Notes: generated by a model not told the origin, from the letters alone. Shown: positions 1-9,851, counted from the stretch's first letter. The stretch: DNA of 51,353 nucleotides from Clostridia bacterium (GCA_017552535.1 JAFZPV010000013.1:1-51353); one strand, 5' to 3'. Numbers and translations are program-made.

Positions 1-1
1 C

Positions 2-937
2 CTGATGTTCAAGACCCACCAGGGCGTGAACGAGGACTCCGCGGCGGAGATCTACCTGCGCCCCGAAACGGCCCAGGGCATTTTCGTGAACTTCCAGAAC
101 GTTATGCGCACCACCCGCAAAAAGCTGCCCGCGGGCATCGCGCAGATCGGAAAATCCTTCCGCAACGAAATCACGCCCGGCAACTTCATCTTCCGCGTGC
201 GCGAGTTCGAGCAGATGGAGCTGGAATTCTTCTGTGTGCCCGGCACTGATCTGGAGTGGTTCGACTACTGGCGCTCCTTCTGCCGCGACTGGCTGCTGAG
301 CCTGGGCATCAAGGAAGAAAATCTGCGCCTGCGCGACCACGAGAAGGACAAGCTGGCCTTCTATTCCAAGGCCACCACGGACTTCGAGTTCCTGTTCCCC
401 TTCGGCTGGGGCGAACTGTGGGGCGTTGCAGACCGCACGGATTACGACCTGAAACAGCATCAGGAACATTCCGGCAAGTCCCTGGAATACATGGACCCCA
501 CCACGGGCGAAAAGTTCATTCCCTACTGCGTGGAACCCTCCCTGGGCGTGGACCGCGCGGTGCTGGCTTTCCTGTGCAACGCATACGACGAGGAAGAGCT
601 GAAGGACGGCGACGTGCGCACGGTGCTGCACCTGCATCCCGCCCTGGCCCCCATCAAGTGCGCCGTACTGCCGCTGCAGAAGAACAAGCTGGGCGACAAG
701 GCGAAGGAAGTGTACGCAAAGCTCGCAAAGAAGTTCATGTGCGAATACGACGAGACCGGCTCCATCGGCAAGCGCTACCGCCGCCAGGACGAGGCCGGAA
801 CGCCCTTCTGCGTGACCGTGGACTTTGACACGCTGGAAACCAACAAGGTCACCGTGCGCGAGCGCGACAGCATGGAGCAGACGCTGGTGGATATCGACGA
901 GCTGCCCGCCTGGATCGAGGAAAAACTGGACTTCTGA
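2..937 (+). CDS. glyS: Glycyl-tRNA synthetase, single-chain type (5' end missing)
   Basis: This enzyme charges tRNA-Gly with glycine in the cytoplasm. Only the C-terminal part is present: the reading frame is open to the window edge, so the ATG at 5 is internal. Class II catalytic motifs are visible: [11 protein letters not shown] and RNEITPGN (motif 2 region, about residues 17-60 of the visible part) and EPSLGVDR (motif 3, about 177-184). An anticodon-binding domain follows from about residue 207, including the family-typical stretch around [18 protein letters not shown]. The layout matches the eukaryote/archaeal-like homodimeric GlyRS rather than the GlyQ/GlyS two-subunit enzyme. It ends in TGA. 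glyA follows 78 bases later, so the two glycine-linked genes are neighbours and may be co-transcribed. Confidence 0.95.
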   Translation: MMFKTHQGVNEDSAAEIYLRPETAQGIFVNFQNVMRTTRKKLPAGIAQIGKSFRNEITPGNFIFRVREFEQMELEFFCVPGTDLEWFDYWRSFCRDWLLSLGIKEENLRLRDHEKDKLAFYSKATTDFEFLFPFGWGELWGVADRTDYDLKQHQEHSGKSLEYMDPTTGEKFIPYCVEPSLGVDRAVLAFLCNAYDEEELKDGDVRTVLHLHPALAPIKCAVLPLQKNKLGDKAKEVYAKLAKKFMCEYDETGSIGKRYRRQDEAGTPFCVTVDFDTLETNKVTVRERDSMEQTLVDIDELPAWIEEKLDF

Positions 938-1015
938 TGTTTTCGCCGCCCTGGCTTCTGCCCCGGCGGCGCAAATGCATATTTCACAAAAAGACGCCCA
1001 TCAAGGAGAAAAGCT

Positions 1016-2251
1016 ATGGATTTTGATCTGATCCGGTCTTTCGACCCGGAACTTGCCGCCGGCATGGACGCTGAACTCAAACGCCAGAAAGAAAACATCG
1101 AACTGATCGCCTCCGAAAACTATGTGAGCCCTGCCGTGATGCAGGCAATGGGCAGCATCCTCACCAACAAATACGCCGAGGGATATCCGGGAAAACGCTA
1201 TTACGGCGGCTGCGAGTGCGTGGACGTGGCGGAAGAACTGGCCCGCGAGCGCGCGAAAAAACTCTTTGGCGCCGAGCACGCCAACGTGCAGCCTCATTCC
1301 GGCGCGCAGGCCAACACCGCCGTGTATTTCGCCTTGCTCAAGCCCGGCGACACGGTGCTTGGCATGAGCCTTGACAACGGCGGGCACCTTACCCACGGCA
1401 GCCGCGCCAATATCTCCGGCAGCTATTACAACTTTGTTTCCTACGGCGTTTCTCCCGAGACCGGCCGCATCGACTACGACGAAGTGCGTGCCCTGGCCCT
1501 CGAGAGCAAACCCCGCCTGATCGTAGCCGGCGCCAGCGCCTATCCCCGCGCCATCGACTTTGCCGCCTTTCGCGACATCGCAGATGCCTGCGGCGCGATG
1601 CTGATGGTGGACATGGCCCACATCGCCGGCCTCGTAGCGGCGGGCGAGCACGAAAGCCCGGTGCCCTATGCCGACATCGTGACCACTACCACCCACAAGA
1701 CCCTGCGCGGCCCCCGCGGGGGCATGATCCTGTGCCGCGAAAAATACGCGAAGGCCATCGACAAGGCCATCTTCCCCGGCACGCAGGGCGGCCCGCTGAT
1801 GCATATCGTAGCCGCCAAGGCCCTGTGCTTTAAAGAAGCGCTGTCTGACGATTTCAAGCGCTACCAGCACAATATCGTTTTGAACGCGAAGGCTCTGGCC
1901 GGAAGGCTTATGGAGCGCGGCATCCGCCTGGTATCCGGCGGCACCGACAACCACCTGATGCTGATCGACCTGCGCGACCGTGAAATGACCGGCAAGGAAC
2001 TGGAAAAGCTATTGGACCGGGCCCACATCACCGCCAACAAAAACACGGTGCCCGGCGAGACCCGCTCCCCCTTTATTACCAGCGGCCTGCGCGTGGGCAC
2101 GCCCGCGGTGACCACCCGCGGCATGGGCGAAAAGGAAATGGTGCTGATCGCGGACATGATCGCTGACACCATCGACAAGGGCGAAGAAGTCCTGGAGGAC
2201 GTGAGCTGCAGAGCGACTGCCCTCACCTCCGCGTTCCCCCTGTACGAATAA
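1016..2251 (+). CDS. glyA: Serine hydroxymethyltransferase
   Basis: A PLP enzyme that interconverts serine and glycine while loading one-carbon units onto tetrahydrofolate. The 411 residues match the usual bacterial length. The N-terminal motif [11 protein letters not shown], the substrate region [11 protein letters not shown], and the PLP-lysine motif [14 protein letters not shown] with K228 are all visible. The ATG at 1016 is preceded by AAGGAG at 1003-1008 with a 7-base gap, which fixes the start. It follows glyS closely. A 5-formyl-THF cyclo-ligase gene lies further down on the same strand, so two folate one-carbon steps are encoded within 6 kb. Confidence 0.97.
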   Translation: MDFDLIRSFDPELAAGMDAELKRQKENIELIASENYVSPAVMQAMGSILTNKYAEGYPGKRYYGGCECVDVAEELARERAKKLFGAEHANVQPHSGAQANTAVYFALLKPGDTVLGMSLDNGGHLTHGSRANISGSYYNFVSYGVSPETGRIDYDEVRALALESKPRLIVAGASAYPRAIDFAAFRDIADACGAMLMVDMAHIAGLVAAGEHESPVPYADIVTTTTHKTLRGPRGGMILCREKYAKAIDKAIFPGTQGGPLMHIVAAKALCFKEALSDDFKRYQHNIVLNAKALAGRLMERGIRLVSGGTDNHLMLIDLRDREMTGKELEKLLDRAHITANKNTVPGETRSPFITSGLRVGTPAVTTRGMGEKEMVLIADMIADTIDKGEEVLEDVSCRATALTSAFPLYE

Positions 2252-2260
2252 ACATTTGCG

Positions 2261-4312
2261 ATGAAAAAGCTATTCGCGGCGCTAGCAGCCCTTGTGTGCG
2301 CTCTTATGGTTTGCGCGCACGCGCAGAACCCGTCCTGGCAGGCATATCTTCTGCCGGACGGGACTGTTTGCGTTACGGATAAAGCTCTGGACGCCCAGGC
2401 GATCACATCCCTCACGCTGGGGCGCGGCGAAACACGCTTCGTGCAGGTATTGGGAACGCCGGATTACTCTTTCCGCTCCTCCGGCTTTTACGTGGCGCAC
2501 GTGGATGCTGACGGCACGCTCATCGCCGGCGATTCCGGCAAAGCGAAGGTGCAGATATACTACACCTCCACGGATTATGTGGAGCTGCAGGTGACGGTGA
2601 ACAAAGCGCCCTCCTCCATTAAGCTCAGCAGAAAGACCGTGGAGATGCTGCCGGACAGCGAGTTCGTCCTTTCCTGCACTTTGTCCAAGGGCAGTTCCGG
2701 ACAGGTCACCTTTTATTCCGCCAACGAAGACGTGGTGACCGTGGATGACAGCGGAAAACTGAAAGCCGTCGCTCCCGGTACAGCGCAGGTATTCGCGGAG
2801 ACGTACAACGGCAAAAGCGACCGCGTGGACGTGACAGTACTCACCCCTCCGCCCGCCGTCATTTCCGTAAACAGCACCTTTACGGGCTACGCTCATGAGA
2901 GCTTCATGCTTTCCGCTTACCTTACCGGCGGCTTTCGGGAAACGCTTTCGTATCTTTCCGCCGATCCTTCTGTCTGCACGGTTTCGCAGGACGGAAAGGT
3001 TGACTGTCTGAAAGAAGGCACCGCCCTTGTGCGCCTCTCCGCTTCCGGCGGCGCCGTTGCGGACGTCGCGGTGACGGTCAAACCAGCGGCGACGGCGGTG
3101 TTCCCCGCGTCGGACCGTTTCTTCGCCTACGCAGGCGGAGAGATCGACACAGATGCCTCCACAGACGGAGGAAGCGGTGCCCTTGCCGTGGAAAGCCTCG
3201 ATCCTTCTGTCGCATGGGCTGATGAAGAGAACAACCTGCACGCGCTTACATCCGGCACCGCCCGCATCCGCTTTACCGCTCCCGGCGGCGCGTCTGCCGA
3301 AGCGAAACTGATCGTTTATCCTTTCCCGGAGGGCTGCTCATTTGACGTGCCCGAAGAAGCGCTGGCCATAAGCGAAGGCTTTCAGATCAACCTGAGTTCC
3401 GTTAACGGACCGTTTCTGCCACTGCGGTTCGAAACTGACGATCCGCAAGTGGTAAGCATTTCCCGCGGCGGTTATGTGCGCGCCGTTTCTGTAGGAGAAG
3501 CCGAGATCCGGGCTGTTTTCGGCGGCGTTTCACTGGCGGAGACGATCAGCGTCGTGCCCTACGCCAGCGCGCTTGTGTTTGACGAAGAATCCCTGGATAT
3601 GGGCGCGGGCGATACCGTTAATATCAAAGCGCGGCACCTGGACGGCGGCGGGCACATCCGCTACGAGTCGCTCGACCCCGCGTTTGCAAGCGTGGACGAA
3701 GACGGCGCCGTTACGGCCATCTCCCCAGGCAGCGCGCGCATACGCGCCTTCATCGCCAACGGCGCAGAAACATTTTTGACCGTGTATGTTTATCCCGCGG
3801 CGGTGAACATCTATCCCGAGGCGGAAGAAGCCGTGATCGGCCAGGGCGACTATGTGGACCTGCACTGCAGCTTCGATTCCGGCACCCGCGCCGTTCTGAG
3901 CTGGTCCAGCGAGGATGAAGGCCTGTTGAAAGCGGACAGTTCCGGGCGCGTAACGTCCGTCGGCGGCACCGGCGAAGCATACGCGGTGGCGTCCGCCTCC
4001 TCCGGCGCACGCGTACGCATCCGAATCCAGGTGATTCCGGCGCCGGATGAAATGTCTCTGAACGCGCAGCCGCTCACCCAGCAGGGCCTCTTTACGGATT
4101 ATATACAGCTGAAGACCGGCGAAGAGTGGGATCTGGATGTGCGCTTTTCCGGGATCTCGCATGCGCACTATGTATGTTCCACCGCGGACGATAAGACCGT
4201 TTCCGTATCGGAAGACGGACACGTTACCGCGCTTGCGAAAGGCACCGCCCGCGTGACTGTGCGTTCCTACAACGGCCTCACCCGCGAAGTGCTGGTGGAG
4301 GTAATCGATTAG
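2261..4312 (+). CDS. Secreted protein of eight Ig-like (BIG2-type) repeats
   Basis: The protein has 683 residues. It starts with a signal peptide (MKKLF, a hydrophobic run to about residue 20, then AHAQ) and is otherwise almost entirely tandem Ig-like modules of about 75-85 residues. I count eight by the recurring pattern of a paired-residue position such as SxDPSV, then a VxxDGxV turn, then an xPGTAxV strand. This is the bacterial Ig-like group 2 style found in surface and adhesion proteins. No LPxTG motif, C-terminal membrane helix, S-layer homology domain or catalytic domain is visible, so its anchoring is unknown. It begins only 9 bases after glyA and has no clear Shine-Dalgarno sequence, which suggests translational coupling. 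It ends in TAG at a natural domain end. The binding partner is unknown. Confidence 0.85.
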   Translation: MKKLFAALAALVCALMVCAHAQNPSWQAYLLPDGTVCVTDKALDAQAITSLTLGRGETRFVQVLGTPDYSFRSSGFYVAHVDADGTLIAGDSGKAKVQIYYTSTDYVELQVTVNKAPSSIKLSRKTVEMLPDSEFVLSCTLSKGSSGQVTFYSANEDVVTVDDSGKLKAVAPGTAQVFAETYNGKSDRVDVTVLTPPPAVISVNSTFTGYAHESFMLSAYLTGGFRETLSYLSADPSVCTVSQDGKVDCLKEGTALVRLSASGGAVADVAVTVKPAATAVFPASDRFFAYAGGEIDTDASTDGGSGALAVESLDPSVAWADEENNLHALTSGTARIRFTAPGGASAEAKLIVYPFPEGCSFDVPEEALAISEGFQINLSSVNGPFLPLRFETDDPQVVSISRGGYVRAVSVGEAEIRAVFGGVSLAETISVVPYASALVFDEESLDMGAGDTVNIKARHLDGGGHIRYESLDPAFASVDEDGAVTAISPGSARIRAFIANGAETFLTVYVYPAAVNIYPEAEEAVIGQGDYVDLHCSFDSGTRAVLSWSSEDEGLLKADSSGRVTSVGGTGEAYAVASASSGARVRIRIQVIPAPDEMSLNAQPLTQQGLFTDYIQLKTGEEWDLDVRFSGISHAHYVCSTADDKTVSVSEDGHVTALAKGTARVTVRSYNGLTREVLVEVID

Positions 4313-4362
4313 ATCATTAGCGCCTCAGGGCGCCGAAATATGAACATAAGGGGATCATGCGT

Positions 4363-5523
4363 ATGAAAGCAATCGTCAACGGACGCGTCGTGCTTCCGGG
4401 CGCGACCGTCAGCGGAATGACCGTGCTGTTCGACAACAAGATACGCGGCCTGGAGACCACATACACGCCCAAAAGCTCCGACACCGTGATCGACGCGGGC
4501 GGACGGTACGTTCTGCCGGGACTGGTGGATATGCACATTCACGGCTATCTCGGCGAGGACGCCAGCGACGGCAAGGCGGAAGGCATCCGCACCATGGCCC
4601 GAGGCATCGCTAAGAACGGTGTTACCAGTTGGCTGCCCACCACGATGACCGTTAGCTATGATGAGCTTGAAGCTGCCTTCGAAGCGATCCGTATCGTGAA
4701 GAAGGAAAGCGAGAAGAAGGGCTTTGATGGCGCGCAGATCATGGGCATCAACGCCGAAGGCCCGTTCATCAATCCCTCGAAGAAGGGAGCGCAGGCGGGC
4801 GAGCACATCCGTCCCTGCGATCCGGAGTTCATCTCCCGTTACGCAGATCTCATCCGCGTTTTCACGGTAGCGCCTGAAATGAAGGGCAATATGGCCGCGA
4901 TCCGGCGCATACACAAAGAGCATCCGGAGATCCTGATCTCCATGGGCCATACCTCCGCCACCTTCACGGAAGCGCAAAAAGCGGTGCGCGCCGGCGTTCG
5001 TCACGTGACCCACCTGTTCAACGCACAGACCGGCCTGCTTCACCGCGATCCCGGCGTGGTGGGCTGCGCTCTCGGCGATTCGAAGGTCTCTGCCGAGCTG
5101 ATCGCTGACACCTTCCACGTGAACAAGGCGCTGTTCAAGATCGTGAGCGAGCTTAAGAAGGACAAGCTCGTTCTGATCACGGACTGCACCCGCGCCGGCG
5201 GAATGCCGGACGGCGAGTATACCCTGGGCGGCCAGCCCATATTCGTAAAGGGCATCGAGTGCAGGCTTGAAGACGGCACCATCGCCGGCAGCGTGCTTAA
5301 GCTCAACGAGGCCGTTCGCAACATGCTCAAAAACGTCAGCCGCATGCCGCTGCACAGGGCGGTGCGCATGGCGTCGCTGAATCCCGCGAAAGCGCTGGGC
5401 ATAGACGGCGCAAAGGGCTCCATTGACCTGGGCAAGGACGCCGATTTCTGCTTTGCCGACGAGAACATGAACATTTCCCGCACGATCCTGCGCGGTGAGA
5501 CCATATATCAGGCGGAGGTGTAA
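4363..5523 (+). CDS. nagA: N-acetylglucosamine-6-phosphate deacetylase
   Basis: Removes acetate from GlcNAc-6-P to give glucosamine-6-P in amino-sugar and cell-wall recycling. Amidohydrolase-fold motifs are clear: GLVDMHIHG (metal-binding HxH), GINAEGPFINP (metal-ligand Glu), MGHTSA and HVTHLFNA (metal and substrate His), and ITDCTRAGGMPDG with the catalytic Asp. The length of about 386 residues is normal. AAGGGG at 4348-4353 lies 9 bases from the ATG at 4363 but only 3 from the in-frame ATG at 4357, so I prefer 4363; 4357 remains possible. The gene is followed after 3 bases by a ROK-family gene, a common amino-sugar pairing. Confidence 0.93.
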   Translation: MKAIVNGRVVLPGATVSGMTVLFDNKIRGLETTYTPKSSDTVIDAGGRYVLPGLVDMHIHGYLGEDASDGKAEGIRTMARGIAKNGVTSWLPTTMTVSYDELEAAFEAIRIVKKESEKKGFDGAQIMGINAEGPFINPSKKGAQAGEHIRPCDPEFISRYADLIRVFTVAPEMKGNMAAIRRIHKEHPEILISMGHTSATFTEAQKAVRAGVRHVTHLFNAQTGLLHRDPGVVGCALGDSKVSAELIADTFHVNKALFKIVSELKKDKLVLITDCTRAGGMPDGEYTLGGQPIFVKGIECRLEDGTIAGSVLKLNEAVRNMLKNVSRMPLHRAVRMASLNPAKALGIDGAKGSIDLGKDADFCFADENMNISRTILRGETIYQAEV

Positions 5524-5526
5524 AAG

Positions 5527-6900
5527 ATGGATCTGAAGATTCGTCCCGTTTACGATCCCGGTTTTCAGCCGATCGTGAAATATGTGGAGGCTTTCGAGCG
5601 CGACGTGAAGAATGCGCCACACAAGCCAATAGCCATTTCGGTGGAACGCAACAAGGGCTACATCCACACGCTCAACATGGACGTATTCGCCGACGGCGTT
5701 TCAGACGACAGGAACAACCGCGTGGTGGAGCGCATCGTAAAAACCTTCCTGTGGATCTACGGCGGCTGGAAGATCATCATTTCCGGCTCCCGGCCGATCT
5801 ACGAGCACATCGCCGCCAGCTACGCCAAGGACGGCACCCGGGCTTTTGACAACGACTTTATGTCGGGCGTGTACGAGACCGAGTTCAAAGTGGAATACCG
5901 CGAAAACGCCTTGGACGCTCCCGAAACGAACGAGTCCTCCGCGCCGGTCGGAAAGCATCTGGACGGCTGCCGCATCGGCTTTGACGCGGGCGGAAGCGAC
6001 GTGAAGGTGTCCGCCGTCGTGGACGGCGAAAGCATCTACTCCGAAGAGATCGTGTGGCAGCCCAAGATCCAGAAGGACCCCAGATACCACTTTGACGGCA
6101 TCAAAAACGCCATGCTGAAGGCCAAGGCGAAAATGCCCCGCCTCGACGCTATCGGCGTTTCCTCCGCCGGCGTGTACATCGACAACCGCGCCATGGTGGC
6201 TTCCCTCTTTATGAGCCTGAGCCCCGAAGACAAGAAAAAGTGCCAGCGCATCTATCTGGACGTGGCCAAAGAAGTAGGCGACGTGCCCATCGAAGTGGCA
6301 AACGACGGCGACGTCACAGCCCTGGCAGGCGCTATGGACTTAAACGACAACAATGTGCTGGGCATTGCCATGGGTACCAGCGAAGCCGGCGGATACGTTG
6401 ACCAGAACGGCTACATCACCGGCTGGCTCAACGAGCTGGCCTTCGTGCCCGTGGATATGAACCCGGACGCCCTGGTGGACGAGTGGAGCGGCGACGTGGG
6501 CTGCGGCGTGAAGTATTTCTCCCAGGACGCCGTGATCAAGCTCTGCCCCGCCGCGGGCATCGAACTGGACGACAGCCTGACCCTCGCGGAAAAGCTGAAG
6601 TACGTGCAGCAGCTGCACGCTTCCGGCGATAAGCGCACCGAGGGCATCTACCAGACCATCGGCGTATATTTCGGCTACGAGATCGCTTACTATGCCCGCT
6701 ATTACGACATCCGCCACGTGCTCATCATGGGCCGCGTCACCAGCGGAAACGGCGGACAGACGCTTTTGAAGACCGCGCAGGACGTACTTTCGGCCGAGTA
6801 TCCCGAGCTTGCAAGCAAGATCTGCCTGCACATCCCGGACGAATCCAGCCGCCGCGTGGGACAGAGCGTCGCCGCAGCAAGCCTGCCTGCGATTTCCTGA
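5527..6900 (+). CDS. ROK-family sugar kinase-like protein
   Basis: A 457-residue protein of the actin-like ROK superfamily. The phosphate-1 loop RIGFDAGGSDVKVSAV is near residue 150, VANDGDVTAL carries the family Asp, and GIAMGTSEAGGY is the next nucleotide/sugar-binding segment. About 145 residues precede the first ATPase motif, much more than in standard ROK glucokinases, and the usual CxCGxxGC zinc motif is absent. It could phosphorylate GlcNAc or another sugar, since it directly follows nagA with a ribosome binding site (GGAGGTG) inside the nagA end. The substrate cannot be read from sequence, and the extra N-terminal domain leaves a regulatory role possible. Confidence 0.8.
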   Translation: MDLKIRPVYDPGFQPIVKYVEAFERDVKNAPHKPIAISVERNKGYIHTLNMDVFADGVSDDRNNRVVERIVKTFLWIYGGWKIIISGSRPIYEHIAASYAKDGTRAFDNDFMSGVYETEFKVEYRENALDAPETNESSAPVGKHLDGCRIGFDAGGSDVKVSAVVDGESIYSEEIVWQPKIQKDPRYHFDGIKNAMLKAKAKMPRLDAIGVSSAGVYIDNRAMVASLFMSLSPEDKKKCQRIYLDVAKEVGDVPIEVANDGDVTALAGAMDLNDNNVLGIAMGTSEAGGYVDQNGYITGWLNELAFVPVDMNPDALVDEWSGDVGCGVKYFSQDAVIKLCPAAGIELDDSLTLAEKLKYVQQLHASGDKRTEGIYQTIGVYFGYEIAYYARYYDIRHVLIMGRVTSGNGGQTLLKTAQDVLSAEYPELASKICLHIPDESSRRVGQSVAAASLPAIS

Positions 6901-6915
6901 ATCTGAAAACGAATA

Positions 6916-6954
6916 CGCGGCGGGGCTTTATGGCTGCCCCGCCGCGCAGCTTTT
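6916..6954 (+). terminator. Rho-independent terminator after the nagA-ROK genes
   Basis: An 11-bp GC-rich stem (CGCGGCGGGGC at 6916-6926 with GCCCCGCCGCG at 6936-6946) and a 9-base loop are followed by CAGCTTTT. It separates the ROK gene from the cyclo-ligase gene that starts 10 bases after the T run. Confidence 0.75.
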
Positions 6955-6963
6955 GGAGCGTTC

Positions 6964-7500
6964 ATGAACGAAAAAACGATCTTCCGCGCTTCGCTTGAGA
7001 GAAAAGAAGTACCTGGCAGCGTCAGCACCCGGATACGGGAAAACCTGTTCTCATATGAGCCTTTCTTAAAAGCGGACAACGTCTTTATATACGTTTCGCT
7101 TCCCACCGAGCCGGATACGCTTTGCATCATTCAGGCCCTTTTACGGAAAGGAAAGCGCGTGGCCGTTCCAAGGTGCGGACCCCGCCCGCAGATGGAGGCG
7201 CGGCTGATCAGCGATTTAATGGAACTCAAGCCTGGAAAACTTGGCATTCCGGAGCCACCGGACACAGCGCCTGAAATGCCGAAGCCGGATATCGCCGTGA
7301 TCCCCTGCCTGGCCTGCGACCGTCTTTTTCACCGCATCGGCCACGGCGCGGGCTATTACGACGCGTATCTTTCCCGCACAGGGTGTTTAAGCGTATGCCT
7401 TTGCCCATCGGACTGCCTTTTCGCCGAAATCCCCAACGACGAATACGACATAAAGCCGGAGGCCGTCATCACGGAAAACGGGATACTGCTGCGTTCATGA
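6964..7500 (+). CDS. 5-formyltetrahydrofolate cyclo-ligase
   Basis: ATP-dependent enzyme that turns 5-formyl-THF into 5,10-methenyl-THF, returning a folate storage form to the one-carbon pool. The 178 residues match the family. Visible hallmarks are the basic N-terminal segment ending in the R-x-R area, the central LKPGKLGIPEPP substrate segment, and the C-terminal nucleotide motif HRIGHGAGYYDAYL. It is isolated between two terminators, so it probably has its own weak promoter or depends on readthrough. SHMT (glyA upstream) makes 5-formyl-THF as a side product, which gives the neighbourhood a metabolic logic. Confidence 0.93.
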   Translation: MNEKTIFRASLERKEVPGSVSTRIRENLFSYEPFLKADNVFIYVSLPTEPDTLCIIQALLRKGKRVAVPRCGPRPQMEARLISDLMELKPGKLGIPEPPDTAPEMPKPDIAVIPCLACDRLFHRIGHGAGYYDAYLSRTGCLSVCLCPSDCLFAEIPNDEYDIKPEAVITENGILLRS

Positions 7501-7518
7501 TATACGCCAAAAACAGTA

Positions 7519-7555
7519 CGGCCGGGGTTTCGCCCCGGCCGCTCCGTTTTGTTTT
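7519..7555. terminator. Bidirectional terminator between convergent genes
   Basis: A 9-bp stem (CGGCCGGGG at 7519-7527, CCCCGGCCG at 7533-7541) with a 5-base loop. On the + strand it is followed by CTCCGTTTTGTTTT. On the - strand the stem is followed by TACTGTTTTT. It ends both the cyclo-ligase and the htrA transcripts. Confidence 0.85.
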
Positions 7556-7556
7556 G

Positions 7557-8849
7557 TCAGGCTTTGGTGTTGAACTCGAATAGCGTCACGTCAAAGTCGA
7601 TATATTCGCCTTCGCCCACATCGGTGGCGCTCTGCGCGTCCTTCAGACCTTCACAGCGGTATACCTTCACTTTGATGATATCGCCGTAGGCATGAGCGTC
7701 CAGCGCGTTGCGGATCACCGTAACGGAGGAAGCGATCTGTCCGTCCACTTCCACGATCACGTCGTAGGGCTGGATACCCGCCGCTGCCGCGGGGCTGTTT
7801 TCGGATACTTCATCGATCAGCATGCCGCCCGGCAGCAGTCCCATGTACACGTAGTAGGAATTCTGCGTATTGATGGCGCTGCCCGTCACGCCCAGCATGG
7901 GCTTGTCGCCGCTCTTGGCCGTCGCACTGCTGTCCGTGCCGGATACATCGTCTGCTTTGACCACTTCGCCCGTGAGCACCTTGACGATGGCTTCCTGGAT
8001 GATGGGTTTGGCCGTGTTGACCGGGATGGCCATGCCGATGCCTTCGATCATCGCGGAGTTCGAAGAGCTCTGTCCGGAGTACTTCAGCGACGGGATGCCC
8101 ATCAGCTGACCCAGGACGTTGAACAGACCGCCGCCGGAGTTGCCGTTGTTGATGGCAGCGTCCGTCTGGATCATCACGTTCTTGCTCTTGGTCTTGAGGC
8201 CGTATTTATCCGTAGAAGACGTGGAACTGATCTCCCTGTCCAGGGCCGAAACGATGCCTACCGTAACGGTGCCCTTCAGTTCGTCCATCAGGGGGTTGCC
8301 GATAATGATGGCCCACTCACCCACCTGCAGCTGGTCGCTGTCTCCAAGAGGCACGGGCGATACCTGAAGCTTGGGCGCGTAGATGACGGCGATATCTTTG
8401 GCCTCGTCGTAGCTCACGAGGGTGCCTTCATACTCGTTTTCGTCGCCCAGCACGCTGATGGTGAGGCGCGTGGCGTCTTCCACCACGTGGTAGTTGGTGA
8501 GCACCAGTCCGTCGTAAACCACAACGCCGCTGCCGGTGGCCGCCAGGCGCTCCACAGTTTCAGTGGAGCGGTTGCCGTATCCGCCGTAACCGCCCCAGCC
8601 GCCGAAACCGCCGAAGCCGGGCGTGTTGTAAGACGAATAGGTATAGTTCTGATAGTTGTTCACGCCGACCACGCTGCCCTGCAGCTTGCCGATCACCTCA
8701 GTGAACGGAGTGGACACGAGAGAGCGGTCCGTGGTGGTGTCTGTGACCTGGGAAGCGATCTGGCTCGCTTCATCTTTGGTCACTGCATAGACCGTGCATG
8801 CGCAAATCGCCATGACCAGGGCCAATGCGAGAGCGATCATCTTTTTCAT
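7557..8849 (-). CDS. HtrA/DegP-type serine protease with PDZ domain
   Basis: An envelope protease that degrades or refolds damaged secreted proteins. It has 430 residues: a signal peptide or N-terminal anchor (residues 1-22), a short Gly/Tyr/Trp-rich linker (residues 78-93), a trypsin-like domain with H121 (LTNYHVV), D152 (AKDIAVI) and S238 (NGNSGGGLFN), then a C-terminal PDZ domain from about residue 320 (PGGMLIDEVSENSPAAAAGI). The start is fixed by AAGGAGG upstream. It lies 30 bases downstream of a foldase gene on the same strand, consistent with a protein-quality-control operon. The aromatic Gly-rich linker is unusual and may be flexible or matrix-interacting. Confidence 0.93.
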   Translation of the reverse strand: MKKMIALALALVMAICACTVYAVTKDEASQIASQVTDTTTDRSLVSTPFTEVIGKLQGSVVGVNNYQNYTYSSYNTPGFGGFGGWGGYGGYGNRSTETVERLAATGSGVVVYDGLVLTNYHVVEDATRLTISVLGDENEYEGTLVSYDEAKDIAVIYAPKLQVSPVPLGDSDQLQVGEWAIIIGNPLMDELKGTVTVGIVSALDREISSTSSTDKYGLKTKSKNVMIQTDAAINNGNSGGGLFNVLGQLMGIPSLKYSGQSSSNSAMIEGIGMAIPVNTAKPIIQEAIVKVLTGEVVKADDVSGTDSSATAKSGDKPMLGVTGSAINTQNSYYVYMGLLPGGMLIDEVSENSPAAAAGIQPYDVIVEVDGQIASSVTVIRNALDAHAYGDIIKVKVYRCEGLKDAQSATDVGEGEYIDFDVTLFEFNTKA

Positions 8850-8879
8850 ATAGTTTTCCTCCTTGCCTATATATGCTTT

Positions 8880-9818
8880 TTACGGTTTGAGCGCGTCCCA
8901 GTATGCCTGATTCAATTGGTATTCGCATTCATGGAACATTCGCTCGTATTGGGTGCTGAAGGCCTTTTCCCGGGCATTCCACAGGGCTTCTTCCACTTTT
9001 GCGTCGTACAGTTCGGAACACTCGCTCTGGGCGATGCGGAAAACGAAGAGGCCCGTCTGGGTCTCGATCACCCGGGAGACCTGTCCGTCTGATAGATCAC
9101 TGAGCTGCTGCAAAGACGCATCCGATCCGATCTCTTCGCAGCTGAGCACCAGATAGCCGGAATCGAAGCTGCCTGAGCCTTTCGCGGCGTCGCTCCAGGG
9201 GCCTTCAAAGTCAGAAAGCATCTGAAGCGCCTGCGTCAATTCGTCCTTCGCCGCGTCGTTTTCTTCGTACAGGTAATACGGAGCGCACAAGTATTCGGCG
9301 CGCAGGGCCCGGCAGGCAGAAGCGTCCACCCGGGCTTTCACAGCCTCTTCGTCCACTTCGGTCATGCTGACCAGCAGGCTGTACGCCTTGCGGGAAAGCA
9401 GGTTCTTTTCGAACACGCCGCACATGTCTTCCAGCGCGAAGGATGCTCCTTCGATTTCGGCGTACAGCCGGGACGCCTGTTCTTTAAGTGAGGCAGCCTC
9501 CGCTTCTTCCAGCTTGATGCCCTGCTTATCCGCTTCCGCGCACATCAGGTCCATCATGACCAGCTGCTTGAAGGCGTCGGATTTCACGCTCGTCCATACG
9601 CTCAAGCCGTTGGGATAGATCAGGCTCCAGAAGTCGATGCCCAGGCATCTTTGATAGTAATCGCAGATGTCCTTGTACTCCAAACGTACCATGTACATGT
9701 ACGCGTCGGCTTCGCCGGTGCTGATCTCCTTTCCGCCCGCGCTCAGAGCGCTTTCGGAAAAGCCTGCAGGAAGCATGAGCGAAAGGATCACCAGCAGAAA
9801 AGCACTGAACCTTTTCAT
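8880..9818 (-). CDS. Secreted parvulin-like peptidyl-prolyl isomerase / foldase
   Basis: About 312 residues. The N-terminus MKRFSAFLLVILSLMLPAG is a signal peptide without a lipobox Cys, so it is not an obvious PrsA lipoprotein. Residues 40-200 are helical and charged like the SurA/PrsA N-terminal chaperone domain. The segment around SFDSGYLVLSCEEIG and LSDGQVSRVIETQTGLFVFRI resembles the second half of a parvulin domain. The start at 9818 is chosen because GGAGG precedes it and the signal peptide begins there; a longer frame to 9956 lacks such support. It precedes htrA in the same operon. Isomerase activity is inferred, since the active-site residues are poorly conserved. Confidence 0.75.
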   Translation of the reverse strand: MKRFSAFLLVILSLMLPAGFSESALSAGGKEISTGEADAYMYMVRLEYKDICDYYQRCLGIDFWSLIYPNGLSVWTSVKSDAFKQLVMMDLMCAEADKQGIKLEEAEAASLKEQASRLYAEIEGASFALEDMCGVFEKNLLSRKAYSLLVSMTEVDEEAVKARVDASACRALRAEYLCAPYYLYEENDAAKDELTQALQMLSDFEGPWSDAAKGSGSFDSGYLVLSCEEIGSDASLQQLSDLSDGQVSRVIETQTGLFVFRIAQSECSELYDAKVEEALWNAREKAFSTQYERMFHECEYQLNQAYWDALKP

Positions 9819-9851
9819 CGCTCCCGCCTCCTTTTTCCTGCTTACGGCTTT

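Noticed and set aside
1001-1954. Large minus-strand open frames over glyA, the Ig-repeat gene, nagA, argB and others
   Set aside because: They are shadows produced by GC-rich codon bias opposite well-recognised genes, with no ribosome sites or known motifs.
8570-8640. Gly/Tyr/Trp-rich stretch of htrA as a repeat-derived insertion
   Set aside because: Such flexible linkers are common between the N-terminal anchor and the protease domain, and no exact DNA repeat is present.
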